From Bradyrhizobium sp. AUGA SZCCT0176 (lineage in GTDB: Bacteria; Pseudomonadota; Alphaproteobacteria; Rhizobiales; Xanthobacteraceae): a stretch of 64,000 nt of DNA. Positions 27,617-37,164 of this stretch are shown piece by piece. Both the position numbers and the translations under genes were made by a program. The notes under the pieces are model-generated. The model saw only the letters and a program-made list of their open reading frames with translations, was not told the DNA's origin and made no database searches. Each line of letters starts with the position of its first letter. Within the stretch, counting starts at the first letter, position 1. The DNA is taken from NCBI RefSeq assembly GCF_018130145.1, contig NZ_JAFCMB010000001.1, positions 868,001 through 932,000 on the forward strand. Reading direction: 5' to 3'.

Positions 27617-29680
27617 ATGGGACAAGACGTCAGAAGTCCCCCAGGTACTAAAGAATCGGGTCCACGGTGCATTGCGCTGGTGGGCCCTTTCCAGAGCGGT
27701 AAAACCACACTTCTTGAAGCCATACTGGCGCGCACAGGCGCCATCCACCGCGCCGGCAGCGTCGATGCCGGAACTTCGGTCGGCGATTCCAGCCCCGAGG
27801 CGCGGCACCACAAGATGGGCGTGGCCTTAAGTGCAGCCACCACCACCTTCATGGGCGACAGTTACACCTTTATCGATTGTCCCGGCTCGATCGAGTTCGC
27901 GCAGGACATGCGCTCGGCACTGCCGGCGGTCGATGCCGCGATCGTGGTTTGCGAAGCCGATGAAAAGAAGCTGCCGCAACTGCAGATCATCCTGCGCGAG
28001 CTCGAGGAAATGGGCATTCCGCGCTTTCTGTTTTTGAACAAGATCGACAAGGCCAACAAGCGCATCCGCGAAACGCTGGCGACGTTGCAGCCGGCCTCGC
28101 GCGTGCCATTGGTCTTGCGCCAGATTCCGATCTGGAACGGCGAATTGATCGAAGGCTTTGTCGATCTGGCGCTGGAGCGCGCCTTTGTCTACCGCGAACA
28201 CAAGCCCTCGGAAGTGATTGCGCTGGACGGCGGCAATCTCGACCGCGAGAAGGAAGCGCGCTTCTCGATGCTGGAAAAGCTCGCCGATCACGACGACGTG
28301 CTGATGGAGCAACTCCTGGAAGACATCCAGCCGCCGCGCGATGCGGTGTTCGACGATCTCGCGCGCGAATTGCGCGAAGGCCTGATCTGCCCGGTATTGC
28401 TGGGTGCCGCGACACGCGAAAACGGCGTGCTGCGGCTGATGAAGGCGTTGCGCCATGAAGCGCCCGGCGTGACCGAGACCGCCAAGCGCCTCAGCGCGTC
28501 TTCGCCCAAGGATGCGCTGGGCTATGTGTTCAAGACCCTGCATCAGCCGCACGGCGGCAAGCTGTCGTTGGTGCGGCTGCTCGCCGGGCACCTCGATGAC
28601 GGTGCGACGCTGCAATCCTCGTCCGGCGAAGCGGGCAGGGTCTCCGGCATCCTCGCGGTCAGTGGCGGGCACGACAGCAAACGGGCGGCGGCGGAAGCCG
28701 GCGAAACCGTGGCCCTCGGCAAGCTCGACGCCATCAAGACCGGCGACACGCTCTCGAGCGGCAAGACCGCGCCGGCCTCGCTCGCGCGGGTCGAGCCGAC
28801 GCCGCCGGTGCTGGCGATGTCGCTGGCCGCGAACGATCGCAAGGACGACGTCAAGCTCGGCCAGGCGCTGCTGCGGCTGAACGAGGAGGATCCGTCGCTG
28901 ACGATGATCCACAACACGCAGACCCACGACATCGTGCTGTGGGGGCAGGGCGAGATGCATCTGCGCGTCGCGCTCGAGCGGCTCAAGGATCGTTTCGGCG
29001 TCAACGTCAAATCGCAGGCGCCGGCGATCGGCTATCAGGAGACGATCCGCAAATCGATCACGCAACGCGGGCGCCACAAGAAGCAGTCCGGTGGCCATGG
29101 CCAGTTCGGCGACGTGGTGCTGGACATCAAGCCGATGCCGCGCGGCTCGGGCTTTGAATTCCACGAAAAGGTCGTCGGCGGCGCGGTGCCGCGCAACTAT
29201 ATCGGCGCGGTGGAAGAGGGCGTGGTCGACAGCCTCACGCGCGGGCCGCTCGGCTTTCCCGTGATCGACCTCCACGTCACCCTGACCGACGGCTCCTATC
29301 ACAGCGTCGATTCCTCCGATCTTGCCTTCCGCACCGCGGCGCGGCTCGGCATGAGCGAGGCGCTGCCGCAGTGCCAGCCGGTGCTGCTGGAGCCGATCCA
29401 CATGGTGGAGATCGTTTGCCCGACCGAAGCGACGGCAAAAATCAACGCCATCCTGTCGGCGCGGCGCGGCCAGATCCTCGGCTTCGACACCCGCGAGGGC
29501 TGGGCCGGCTGGGATTGCGTCCGCGCCACCATGCCGGAGGCCGAGATCGGCGACCTGATCGTCGAGCTGCGGTCCGCCACCGCCGGCGCCGGCGGCTTTA
29601 CGCGGCAGTTTGACCGCATGGCCGAAGTGACCGGCCGCGCCGCCGACCAGATCATCGCCGCGAATCGGGTCGCGGCGTGA
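27617..29680 (+). CDS. elongation factor G-like GTPase (EF-G paralogue)
   Basis: A 687-residue protein with the five-domain EF-G layout. The G1 P-loop is GPFQSGKT (residues 23-30), G3 is DCPGSIEF and G4 is NKID. Domain IV has YQETIRKSITQRGRHKKQSG then GHGQFGDVVL, and domain V has EPIHMVEIVCPTEA. In canonical EF-G the G3 is DTPGH, where the histidine activates hydrolysis; here that position is serine. No ribosomal-protein genes surround it, unlike fusA. It is best called an EF-G-like factor, possibly a stress or recycling variant. AAGGAGG precedes the ATG at 27617. Confidence 0.88.
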   Translation: MGQDVRSPPGTKESGPRCIALVGPFQSGKTTLLEAILARTGAIHRAGSVDAGTSVGDSSPEARHHKMGVALSAATTTFMGDSYTFIDCPGSIEFAQDMRSALPAVDAAIVVCEADEKKLPQLQIILRELEEMGIPRFLFLNKIDKANKRIRETLATLQPASRVPLVLRQIPIWNGELIEGFVDLALERAFVYREHKPSEVIALDGGNLDREKEARFSMLEKLADHDDVLMEQLLEDIQPPRDAVFDDLARELREGLICPVLLGAATRENGVLRLMKALRHEAPGVTETAKRLSASSPKDALGYVFKTLHQPHGGKLSLVRLLAGHLDDGATLQSSSGEAGRVSGILAVSGGHDSKRAAAEAGETVALGKLDAIKTGDTLSSGKTAPASLARVEPTPPVLAMSLAANDRKDDVKLGQALLRLNEEDPSLTMIHNTQTHDIVLWGQGEMHLRVALERLKDRFGVNVKSQAPAIGYQETIRKSITQRGRHKKQSGGHGQFGDVVLDIKPMPRGSGFEFHEKVVGGAVPRNYIGAVEEGVVDSLTRGPLGFPVIDLHVTLTDGSYHSVDSSDLAFRTAARLGMSEALPQCQPVLLEPIHMVEIVCPTEATAKINAILSARRGQILGFDTREGWAGWDCVRATMPEAEIGDLIVELRSATAGAGGFTRQFDRMAEVTGRAADQIIAANRVAA

Positions 29681-29693
29681 TGGTTTGACGTTC

Positions 29694-29764
29694 GTCATTT
29701 TCGTGATGGCCGGGCTTGACCCGGCCATCCACGTCTTTCTTGGTTAAGTGAAGACGTGGATGAC
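29694..29764. repeat. intergenic palindromic repeat, family A, copy 2
   Basis: It contains GATGGCCGGGCTTGACCCGG then CCATCCACGTCTT, with the inverted AAGACGTGGATGACG at its far end. Confidence 0.75.
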
Positions 29765-29829
29765 GAGTTTGGCTACAAGCAACCCGCTCCATCCCGGCAC
29801 CGCACCCCGGCATTGACACCGCCGCCGGC

Positions 29830-30690
29830 ATGGCCGAATTGACTGCCATGACCCGTGCCACCAGACCCCCTGCCGCATGCCTGATCGGATGGCCAGCCGC
29901 GCATTCGCGCTCGCCGCTGATCCATCATTACTGGCTGCGGACGCTGAGGATCGAGGGCGGCTACGTCATCGAGGCGGTGCCGCCCGACGAGTTTCAGGAC
30001 TTTGTCTTTCGGCTTTCGCTGCGCGGCTTTGTCGGCGCCAACGTCACCATTCCGCACAAGGAGCGCGCGCTGGCGCTGTCGAAGCCGGATGACCGCGCCC
30101 GCGCGGTCGGCGCCGCCAACACCTTGTGGTTCGAGAACGGTGAGCTGTGTTCGACCAACACCGATGTCGAGGGTTTTATCAATAATCTCGATGCCTGCGC
30201 GCCCGGATGGGAGCGTGCCGAGGAGGCGCTGGTGCTGGGCGCCGGTGGTTCGGCGCGCGCCGTGCTGTTCGGGTTGATCGAACGCGGCGTCAAGCGCGTG
30301 CATCTGGCCAACCGGACCGGGGAGCGCGCGCAGGCGCTGGCGGATCAATTCGGCGCGAGCGTATTGCCGGTGGCATGGGATGCGCTGGACGAATTGCTGC
30401 CGCGCGCCGGGCTGCTGGTGAACACGACCTCGCTCGGGATGCACGGCCAGCCGGCGCTCGAACTCGATGTCGGCCGGTTGCCGCAGGGCGCCGTCGTCAG
30501 CGACCTGGTTTACGTGCCGCTGGATACGCCATTGCTTGTCGCCGCGCGCGGGCGCGGGCTGCAGACCGCCGACGGGCTCGGCATGCTGCTGCACCAGGCG
30601 GTGCGCGGGTTCGAATTGTGGTTCGGAAAGCGCCCCGAAGTGACATCAGAACTTCGTGCGATCGTCGAGGCCGATCTCAACAAAGTTTGA
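29830..30690 (+). CDS. aroE: shikimate dehydrogenase
   Basis: A 286-residue NADP-dependent shikimate 5-dehydrogenase of the aromatic amino acid pathway. The shikimate-binding segment HSRSPLIHHYW, the catalytic lysine Lys77 in NVTIPHKERAL, NTD in STNTDVEGF, the nucleotide motif GAGGSARA, NTTSLGMHG, and GLGMLLHQAVRGFELW near the end are all present. The start at 29830 is the longest; Met7 (29848) is possible, and neither has a clear ribosome site. No other aro genes are nearby. Confidence 0.93.
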   Translation: MAELTAMTRATRPPAACLIGWPAAHSRSPLIHHYWLRTLRIEGGYVIEAVPPDEFQDFVFRLSLRGFVGANVTIPHKERALALSKPDDRARAVGAANTLWFENGELCSTNTDVEGFINNLDACAPGWERAEEALVLGAGGSARAVLFGLIERGVKRVHLANRTGERAQALADQFGASVLPVAWDALDELLPRAGLLVNTTSLGMHGQPALELDVGRLPQGAVVSDLVYVPLDTPLLVAARGRGLQTADGLGMLLHQAVRGFELWFGKRPEVTSELRAIVEADLNKV

Positions 30691-30752
30691 GCGGGAGTAT
30701 CGTTGCGGGAATTGGGGGCAATGGCTACGTGGTGGCCTACCGGAGATCCCTC

Positions 30753-31379
30753 ATGTCCAAGCATCGTTCTACACTCATCCGCCCGCTGTTCGCCGCCGCG
30801 ATGGTGGCCGCGTCCACGATATACGCCATCGCCCAGCAGCCGCCCACGCCGACGCGGGTTCGCGGCACCATCGAAGGTGTCGAGGGCGACATACTTGCGG
30901 TCAAGTCGCGCGGCGGTGAAGACGTCAAGCTGCACATGACCGGCGATATCAGGGTGGTCGGGATTACCAAAATCCCGCTGTCCGATGTCAAGGTGGGTTC
31001 CTTCATCGGCGCCACCACGGTGCCGGGACCGGACGGCAGCCAGAACGCGGTCGAGGTGCACGTGTTTCCCGAGGCGATGCGCGGCACCGGCGAGGGTTCG
31101 CGGCCTTATGATCTGCGCCCCAACAGCACCATGACCAATGCGACGGTGGACCAGTCCGTAGCCGGCAATGACGGTCACACGCTGTTGATCAAATACAAGG
31201 GCGGCGAGAAGAAGGTTCTGGTCTCGCCGGAGACGCCGGTCGTGACCTTTGTCCCCGCCGACAAATCCGATCTCAAGGCCGGCGCCAAGGTGATCGCTTT
31301 CATGAAGCAGCTGCCGGACGGCTCGTTCGAAACCAACCGCGTCAGCGTCGGCCGCGATGGGCTGACCCCGCCGATGTGA
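30753..31379 (+). CDS. exported protein of unknown function, paralogue 1 (DUF5666-like)
   Basis: A 208-residue protein with a signal peptide (about 1-27, ending YAIAQQ) and a repeated beta-strand pattern (RVRGTIEGVEGDILAVKS, then LKAGAKVIAFMKQLPDGSF) that looks like an OB-type or DUF5666-like fold. The ending NRVSVGRDGLTPPM is shared with the next gene. GGAGA precedes the ATG. The function is unknown; the periplasm is its likely location. Confidence 0.7.
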   Translation: MSKHRSTLIRPLFAAAMVAASTIYAIAQQPPTPTRVRGTIEGVEGDILAVKSRGGEDVKLHMTGDIRVVGITKIPLSDVKVGSFIGATTVPGPDGSQNAVEVHVFPEAMRGTGEGSRPYDLRPNSTMTNATVDQSVAGNDGHTLLIKYKGGEKKVLVSPETPVVTFVPADKSDLKAGAKVIAFMKQLPDGSFETNRVSVGRDGLTPPM

Positions 31380-31385
31380 GGCTTG

Positions 31386-31437
31386 TTTCCCTCTCCCCTT
31401 GTGGAAGAGGGCGGATTCGCGAAGCGAAGGGAGAAGC
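31386..31437. repeat. short family D repeat between the two paralogues
   Basis: CCCTCTCCCCTTGTGGAAGA then GGATTCGCGAAGCGAAGGGAG, a truncated form of the longer family D units at 35344 and 48887. Confidence 0.6.
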
Positions 31438-31510
31438 CAACACCTGGAATACGCACTTCCCTCCGGTGTTCGCGTTGGTGGGACGCTCAAACATTGGAAG
31501 GGATACCGCC

Positions 31511-32134
31511 ATGCGGATGACGTCATGCCTGCTCGCTGCTTCACTGACATTTGCCACCATGCTCGGAACGACGGTGTGGGCGCAACAACCGCCGACACCG
31601 ACGGTGCGGATCCGCGGCACCATCGAGGCCGTCGATGGCAATGTTCTCTCGATCAAGTCGCGCGAGGGCGCCGACCTGAAGGTGCGGATGACCGACAATG
31701 TGGCGGTGTTCGGCGTCGCCAGGACCGAACTGTCGGAGATCAAGGAAGGCTCCTACATCGGCGTCACCGGCATGCCGGAGCCCGACGGCACCCAGCGGGC
31801 GGTTGCCGTTCATATTTTCCCGGAAAACCAGCGCGGTGCCGCGGAGGGTTTCCGGCCCTGGGATGCGCGGGCGAACTCCACCATGACCAACGCCACCGTC
31901 GCCCAGACGGTCAAGGGCACTGACGGCCAGAACATCCTGGTCAAGTACAAGGACGGCGAGAAGAAAGTCGTGGTGCCGCCGGATACGCCTGTTGTCACCT
32001 TCGTCGCCGGCGACAAGTCCGAACTGAAGCCGGGAGCAAAAATCATCATCTTCGGTGCGGCGAAGAAGGAAGACGGCACGCTGGAAGCTGCCCGCGTCAA
32101 TGTCGGCCGCAACGGGATCACACCGCCGATGTGA
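31511..32134 (+). CDS. exported protein of unknown function, paralogue 2 (DUF5666-like)
   Basis: A 207-residue paralogue of the gene at 30753: signal peptide ending VWAQQ, then PPTPTVRIRGTIEAVDGNVL, a shared core ANSTMTNATVAQTVKG, and the end ARVNVGRNGITPPM. The order of strands and the length match, so this is an old tandem duplication. GAAGGGA lies before the ATG. The function is unknown. Confidence 0.7.
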   Translation: MRMTSCLLAASLTFATMLGTTVWAQQPPTPTVRIRGTIEAVDGNVLSIKSREGADLKVRMTDNVAVFGVARTELSEIKEGSYIGVTGMPEPDGTQRAVAVHIFPENQRGAAEGFRPWDARANSTMTNATVAQTVKGTDGQNILVKYKDGEKKVVVPPDTPVVTFVAGDKSELKPGAKIIIFGAAKKEDGTLEAARVNVGRNGITPPM

Positions 32135-32157
32135 GAGATGATGCGCTGCATCTCATT

Positions 32158-32288
32158 GTCGTCCCGGCGAAGGCCGGGACCCATAACCACCGCTGTTTGT
32201 TGTTAAACTGGGCGGTAGCTCCAGCCTTCGAAAATACGACGGCCTGTGGTTATGGGTCCCGGATCGCGCTTCGCTTGTCCGGGACGAC
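32158..32288. repeat. intergenic palindromic repeat, family B, copy 3
   Basis: The ends are GTCGTCCCGGCGAAGGCCGG and GTCCGGGACGAC, with internal GGGACCCATAACCAC and GTGGTTATGGGTCCC. Confidence 0.75.
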
Positions 32289-32307
32289 GATGGAATTTTT
32301 CCGATAG

Positions 32308-33444
32308 CTAAATCGCCAGCACGTGATCGTCGATTTCGGCGATGGTGTTGACGCCGCACAGGCCCATCGTCACCAGCATTTCGTTGCGGATCAGATCGAG
32401 CGCCTTTGCGACACCCTGTTGTCCGCCGGCGCCGAGGCCGTGGACGAAGGCGCGGCCGATCATGCAGGATTTGGCGCCGAGCGCGAGCGCGCGCATCACG
32501 TCCTGGCCCGACCTGATGCCGCCGTCGAACATGATTTCCATCTTGTCGCCGACCTCATCGACGATCTCCGGCAGCACCTCGATCGACGACGGCGCGCCGT
32601 CGAGCTGGCGGCCGCCATGGTTGGAGACCACCATCGCATGCGCGCCGGTCTTGACGGCCTCCTCGGCGTCCTCGACGTCGAGAATGCCCTTGAGGATCAG
32701 CTTGCCCGGCCAGATCGAGCGGATCCAGTCGACATCCTTCCAGCTCAGCGTGGTGTCGAACTGCGCGTTGGTCCATTGCGAGAGCTGGGTGATATCGTCG
32801 GTGCCTTTGACGTGGCCGGCGATGTTGCCGAAGGTGCGGCGCTTGCCGCGCATCACGCCGGCGACCCAGGCTGGCTTGGTGGCGAAGTCGATCAGTTTCG
32901 ACAACGACCATTCCGGCGGAATGGTCATGCCGTTCTTGATGTCCTGGTGGCGCTGTCCCATCACCTGCAGGTCGACGGTCAGCACCAGCGCGCTGCATTT
33001 CGCCGCGATCGCGCGCTCGATCAGGGATTTGATGAAGCCGCGATCCTTCATCACGTAAAGCTGGAACCAGAACGGCTTGTCGACATTGGCGGCGACGTCC
33101 TCGATCGAGCAGATCGACATCGTGCTCAGCGTGAACGGAATGCCGGCGGCCTGCGCGGCCCGGCAGGCGGCGATTTCGCCGTCGCCGTGCTGCATGCCGA
33201 GCAATCCGACCGGGGCGAGGCTCAGCGGCAGCGCGGCCGGCTCGCCCAGGATCGTCGTCGACGTATCGCGCCTGGACACATCGACCAGGATGCGCTGGCG
33301 GAACTTGATCGCTTCGAGATCGGCGCGATTGGCGCGCAGCGTGTCCTCGGAATAGGAGCCGCGATCCGCATAGTCGAAAAACGCCTTCGGAACTCGGCGC
33401 TTGTGCAACTGACGCAGATCCTCGATGCAGGTAATGTGCTTCAT
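32308..33444 (-). CDS. lldD: FMN-dependent alpha-hydroxy acid dehydrogenase (L-lactate dehydrogenase type)
   Basis: A 378-residue TIM-barrel flavoenzyme of the LldD/glycolate-oxidase family that oxidises an L-2-hydroxy acid, most likely lactate, to the 2-keto acid. FMN and substrate residues are visible in FDYADRGSYSEDTLRAN, PVGLLGMQHGDGE, LVLTVDLQVMGQRHQD, the catalytic His in VVSNHGGRQLDGAPSS, and the phosphate-binding FDGGIRSGQDVMRALALG and MIGRAF. The ATG at 33444 gives the usual family start KHITCIEDLR; an upstream in-frame ATG would add 19 unlikely residues. The physiological substrate is not certain. Confidence 0.87.
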   Translation of the reverse strand: MKHITCIEDLRQLHKRRVPKAFFDYADRGSYSEDTLRANRADLEAIKFRQRILVDVSRRDTSTTILGEPAALPLSLAPVGLLGMQHGDGEIAACRAAQAAGIPFTLSTMSICSIEDVAANVDKPFWFQLYVMKDRGFIKSLIERAIAAKCSALVLTVDLQVMGQRHQDIKNGMTIPPEWSLSKLIDFATKPAWVAGVMRGKRRTFGNIAGHVKGTDDITQLSQWTNAQFDTTLSWKDVDWIRSIWPGKLILKGILDVEDAEEAVKTGAHAMVVSNHGGRQLDGAPSSIEVLPEIVDEVGDKMEIMFDGGIRSGQDVMRALALGAKSCMIGRAFVHGLGAGGQQGVAKALDLIRNEMLVTMGLCGVNTIAEIDDHVLAI

Positions 33445-33574
33445 GGACGTTCCCGGCCCCTTCCTGGATCTCTTGCTTGAATTTCTTTTCTGTGTCGTCA
33501 TCTAGCATGGTTGATACGTCAGCCAAATCAGGCTCGCGGAACCCTGCGTGGGGACAGTCCCAAGGAAAACATAA

Positions 33575-33790
<216 letters not shown>

Positions 33791-33971
33791 AAAATATCAT
33801 GTTTTGCAATGGGTTATGCTCCGATCGCGACTTCCGGTGCCGGTAATGATTCATCATATTTTTTGAAGCCATTTTAGCGCCTGAGAGACTATAAGGCCGG
33901 TGCACGCTATGGTGCGCGTTCGCTGCTTCTTGCCGGATGGCTTTAAGAGGCGCGGAATGGCTGGGGGTTAT

Positions 33972-35318
33972 ATGAGCCGCAAATATTTCGGTACCGACGG
34001 AATTCGGGGCCGTGCCAATGGTCTGATCACACCGGAGCTCGCGCTCAAGGTGGGGCAGGCGGCTGGCTTGGTGTTTCAGCGCGGCGATCACCGCCATCGC
34101 GTCGTCATCGGCAAGGACACGCGGCTGTCCGGCTACATGATCGAATACGCCATGGTCGCGGGCTTTACCTCTGTCGGCATGGACGTGCTGCTGCTCGGCC
34201 CGATGCCGACGCCGGCGGTCGCGATGCTGACCAAGTCGATGCGCGCCGATCTTGGCGTGATGATATCAGCCTCGCATAATCTGTTCGAGGACAACGGCAT
34301 CAAGCTGTTCGGCCCGCAGGGTTTCAAGTTGTCCGACGACGTCGAGAAGCAGATCGAGCAATTGCTCGACGAGCCGATCGATCGGCGTCTGGCGCAGAGC
34401 GCCAGCCTCGGGCGCGCCCGCCGCATCGACGGCGTTCACGACCGCTACATCGAATTCGCCAAGCGCACGCTGCCGCGCGAACTCTCGCTCGACGGCCTGC
34501 GCGTCGTGATCGATTGCGCCAACGGCGCGGCTTACAAGGTGGTGCCGGAAGCGCTGTGGGAGCTCGGCGCCGACGTCGTTGCCATGGGCGTCGAGCCTGA
34601 CGGTTTCAACATCAACAAGGAATGCGGCTCGACCTCGCCGGAGGCGCTGAGCCGCAAGGTGCGCGAGATGCGCGCCGATATCGGCATTGCGCTCGATGGC
34701 GACGCCGATCGCGTGATCCTGGTCGACGAGCGCGGCCATGTGGTCGACGGCGACCAGCTGCTCGCGGTGATCGCGCAGAGCTGGAAGGAAGACGGCCGTC
34801 TCGCCAAGCCGGGCATCGTCGCCACCGTGATGTCCAATCTCGGGCTGGAGCGCTTCCTCGAAGGTATTGGGCTGGAGATGGTGCGCACGCCGGTCGGCGA
34901 CCGCTATGTGCTCGAGCAGATGCTCAAGCAGGGCTACAATCTCGGCGGCGAGCCGTCAGGCCACATCATCCTGTCCGACTATGCGACCACCGGCGATGGT
35001 TTCGTCGCGGCGCTGCAGGTGCTGGCCGTGGTGCAAAAGCTCCGCCGCCCGGTGTCGGAGGTCTGCCACAAATTCGATCCGCTGCCGCAGATCCTGAAGA
35101 ACGTACGCTATCGCAGCGGCAAGCCGCTCGACGACGCCGAGGTCAAATCCGCGATCGTTGATGGCGAAAAACGCCTCAACGGCTGCGGCCGCCTGCTGGT
35201 CCGCTCGTCCGGCACCGAGCCCGTGATCCGTGTGATGGGTGAGGGCGACGATCGCATCCTGGTCGAGGAAGTGGTCGATCACATCGTCACCGCCCTCGGC
35301 CACGCCGCCGCGGCCTGA
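33972..35318 (+). CDS. glmM: phosphoglucosamine mutase
   Basis: A 448-residue enzyme that converts glucosamine-6-phosphate to glucosamine-1-phosphate for peptidoglycan and lipopolysaccharide precursors. The phosphoserine loop is VMISASHN with Ser101, the metal-binding loop is ALDGDADRV, the sugar-binding loop is GGEPSGHII, and the phosphate-binding end is [26 protein letters not shown] is the canonical start. An upstream in-frame ATG was rejected. It is a single gene between non-coding stretches. Confidence 0.95.
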   Translation: MSRKYFGTDGIRGRANGLITPELALKVGQAAGLVFQRGDHRHRVVIGKDTRLSGYMIEYAMVAGFTSVGMDVLLLGPMPTPAVAMLTKSMRADLGVMISASHNLFEDNGIKLFGPQGFKLSDDVEKQIEQLLDEPIDRRLAQSASLGRARRIDGVHDRYIEFAKRTLPRELSLDGLRVVIDCANGAAYKVVPEALWELGADVVAMGVEPDGFNINKECGSTSPEALSRKVREMRADIGIALDGDADRVILVDERGHVVDGDQLLAVIAQSWKEDGRLAKPGIVATVMSNLGLERFLEGIGLEMVRTPVGDRYVLEQMLKQGYNLGGEPSGHIILSDYATTGDGFVAALQVLAVVQKLRRPVSEVCHKFDPLPQILKNVRYRSGKPLDDAEVKSAIVDGEKRLNGCGRLLVRSSGTEPVIRVMGEGDDRILVEEVVDHIVTALGHAAAA

Positions 35319-35343
35319 GGCGCGCACCATCAATTGAGGAGAT

Positions 35344-35520
35344 CTTCCCTTCTCCCCTTGTGGGAGAAGGTGGCGCGAAGCGCCGGATGAGGGGTATCTA
35401 TCCGTAGAGGGATTTTTATCCGCGGAGACAGACCCCTCACCCGTCCGCGATGCTTCGCATCGCGTCCACCCAAGAGCGAGCTTCGCTCGTCTCGGCTCCC
35501 ACAAGGGGAGAGGGGAAGAG
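35344..35520. repeat. intergenic repeat, family D, full copy
   Basis: It starts CTTCCCTTCTCCCCTTGTGG and ends CCACAAGGGGAGAGGGGAAG, an inverted pair about 130 bases apart. Inside are GATGCTTCGCATCGC and GAGCGAGCTTCGCTCGTCTC hairpins. It fills most of the glmM to MFS gap. Confidence 0.75.
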
Positions 35521-35626
35521 CCGCACCCCAACGCATCGCAGCCATTAGCTATTGATGCTGGTCGCCGCCATGCGCGCGGCGTAGGAACGGGCATTATTCA
35601 CCAGTCGATATTCGGGAATCGCGCCC

Positions 35627-36886
35627 TTGAACAAGCCCGTCACCGTCTCCGAGGAAGCGCTCACTGCGCCCGTGGTGGTGCCCGACGTGTCGCCGGCGCT
35701 CGCCGCCAAGGTGGTAGCCGCAGGGCCGGCCTATGTCGTGCTGGCCGGGATCAGCTTCTCGCACTTCCTCAACGACACCATGCAGTCCCTGATTGCGTCG
35801 GTCTATCCGATCCTGAAGGACAATTACGCGCTGGACTATGCGCAGATCGGCCTGATCACGCTGGCGTTCCAGTTCACCGCGTCGCTGCTGCAGCCGCTGG
35901 TCGGGCACTTCACCGACAAGAAGGCGCAGCCGTTCTCGCTCGCGATCGGCATGGGGTTCACATTCTTCGGCCTGCTGCTGCTCAGCGTTGCGCATCAATA
36001 CACGATCATTCTGATCGCGGCTTCGCTGGTCGGATTGGGATCGGCCGTGTTCCATCCGGAATCGGCGAGGATCGCGCGGCTTGCCTCGGGCGGGCGCTAT
36101 GGCTTTGCGCAATCGGTGTTTCAATTGGGCGGCAGTTTCGGCACCTCGATGGGGCCGGTGCTGGCGGCGTTGATCGTGGTGCCGTTCGGCCAGCCCAGCA
36201 TCGCCTGGTTTTCCTCGATCGCGTTTCTGGCGATCGTGACCCTGTGGCGGATCGGCGTCTGGTACCGGCCGCAGATCACGACGAAGAAGTCCGCCGTGGT
36301 CGAACGGCATCCGGATGCGCCGGACGCGCGCCGCGTCAAGATCGCACTCGTGGTGCTGGTGGCGCTGCTGTTTTCAAAACAGCTCTACGTGTCGAGCCTG
36401 TCCAGCTATTACATCTTCTATCTGATCGACAAGTTTGGCGTCTCGACCCAGGCGGCCCAGCTCTATCTCTTCATCTTTCTCGCCGCCAATGCCGCAGGCG
36501 CGTTCTTCGGCGGGCCGCTCGGCGACCGCTATGGCCGCAAATACGTCCTCTGGTTCTCGATCCTCGGCGCGCTGCCGTTCACATTGGCGCTGCCCTATGC
36601 CGGCCTGTTTGGAAGTGCGGTGCTGACTGTCATCATCGGGTTGATCCTGTCCTCGGCGACGTCGTCGATCATCGTGTTCGCGCAGGAGCTGATGCCGCAT
36701 CGCTTCGGAATGATTTCCGGCGTGTTCTTCGGCGTCGCCTTCGGCATCGGCGGGCTCGGGGCGGCGGTGCTCGGCAAGCTTGCCGATCACACCGGCATCG
36801 CCTTTGTCTATCATCTCTGCGCCTACCTGCCGGCGCTCGGCCTGCTCGCCGTGTTCCTGCCGAAGATGCCGAAGCTCGCGCGTTAA
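35627..36886 (+). CDS. MFS transporter, fosmidomycin-resistance (Fsr) type
   Basis: A 419-residue inner-membrane transporter with twelve hydrophobic helices. The motif SFSHFLNDTMQSLIASVYP near residue 43-60 and the VFHPESARIARLASGGRYGF loop are typical of the fosmidomycin resistance/Fsr branch of the major facilitator superfamily. GGPLGDRYGRKYVLW is the usual loop 8-9 motif. No ATG lies near the front; the frame starts with TTG at 35627, and the next ATG (residue 51) would cut the first helix. Export of a phosphonate-like or other small drug is likely. Confidence 0.83.
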   Translation: MNKPVTVSEEALTAPVVVPDVSPALAAKVVAAGPAYVVLAGISFSHFLNDTMQSLIASVYPILKDNYALDYAQIGLITLAFQFTASLLQPLVGHFTDKKAQPFSLAIGMGFTFFGLLLLSVAHQYTIILIAASLVGLGSAVFHPESARIARLASGGRYGFAQSVFQLGGSFGTSMGPVLAALIVVPFGQPSIAWFSSIAFLAIVTLWRIGVWYRPQITTKKSAVVERHPDAPDARRVKIALVVLVALLFSKQLYVSSLSSYYIFYLIDKFGVSTQAAQLYLFIFLAANAAGAFFGGPLGDRYGRKYVLWFSILGALPFTLALPYAGLFGSAVLTVIIGLILSSATSSIIVFAQELMPHRFGMISGVFFGVAFGIGGLGAAVLGKLADHTGIAFVYHLCAYLPALGLLAVFLPKMPKLAR

Positions 36887-37164
36887 CGAAGCGTTTGCAA
36901 ACGGCGCGGGCAAGCAAGCGGGTAGGTCAGCATCCGTGTCATTTCCGTCAACACATCGTTAGGATGTATGGCGGTTTCGCCATTTTCTGTGCTGCAAATG
37001 CATCAGCTTGCATTGTGCGAACACGTGCTGGCCGAAATATTCGGAGATTATCAACCTTAAAAATTAGGGTTAAGCGCCGCTTAAGCATTTGCTGGCATCG
37101 TCCGCTCGTGAGTTTTTGATGTGAGGCCTCCGCAGTCGCCTCACCGGACAAAAGGACGAAGCCA

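Noticed and set aside
27827..29728. A very long open frame on the minus strand opposite the EF-G-like gene
   Set aside because: Long antisense frames are common in high-GC genes. The plus strand has all the GTPase motifs and a ribosome site; the minus frame has low-complexity His/Arg/Gln content and no recognisable domain.
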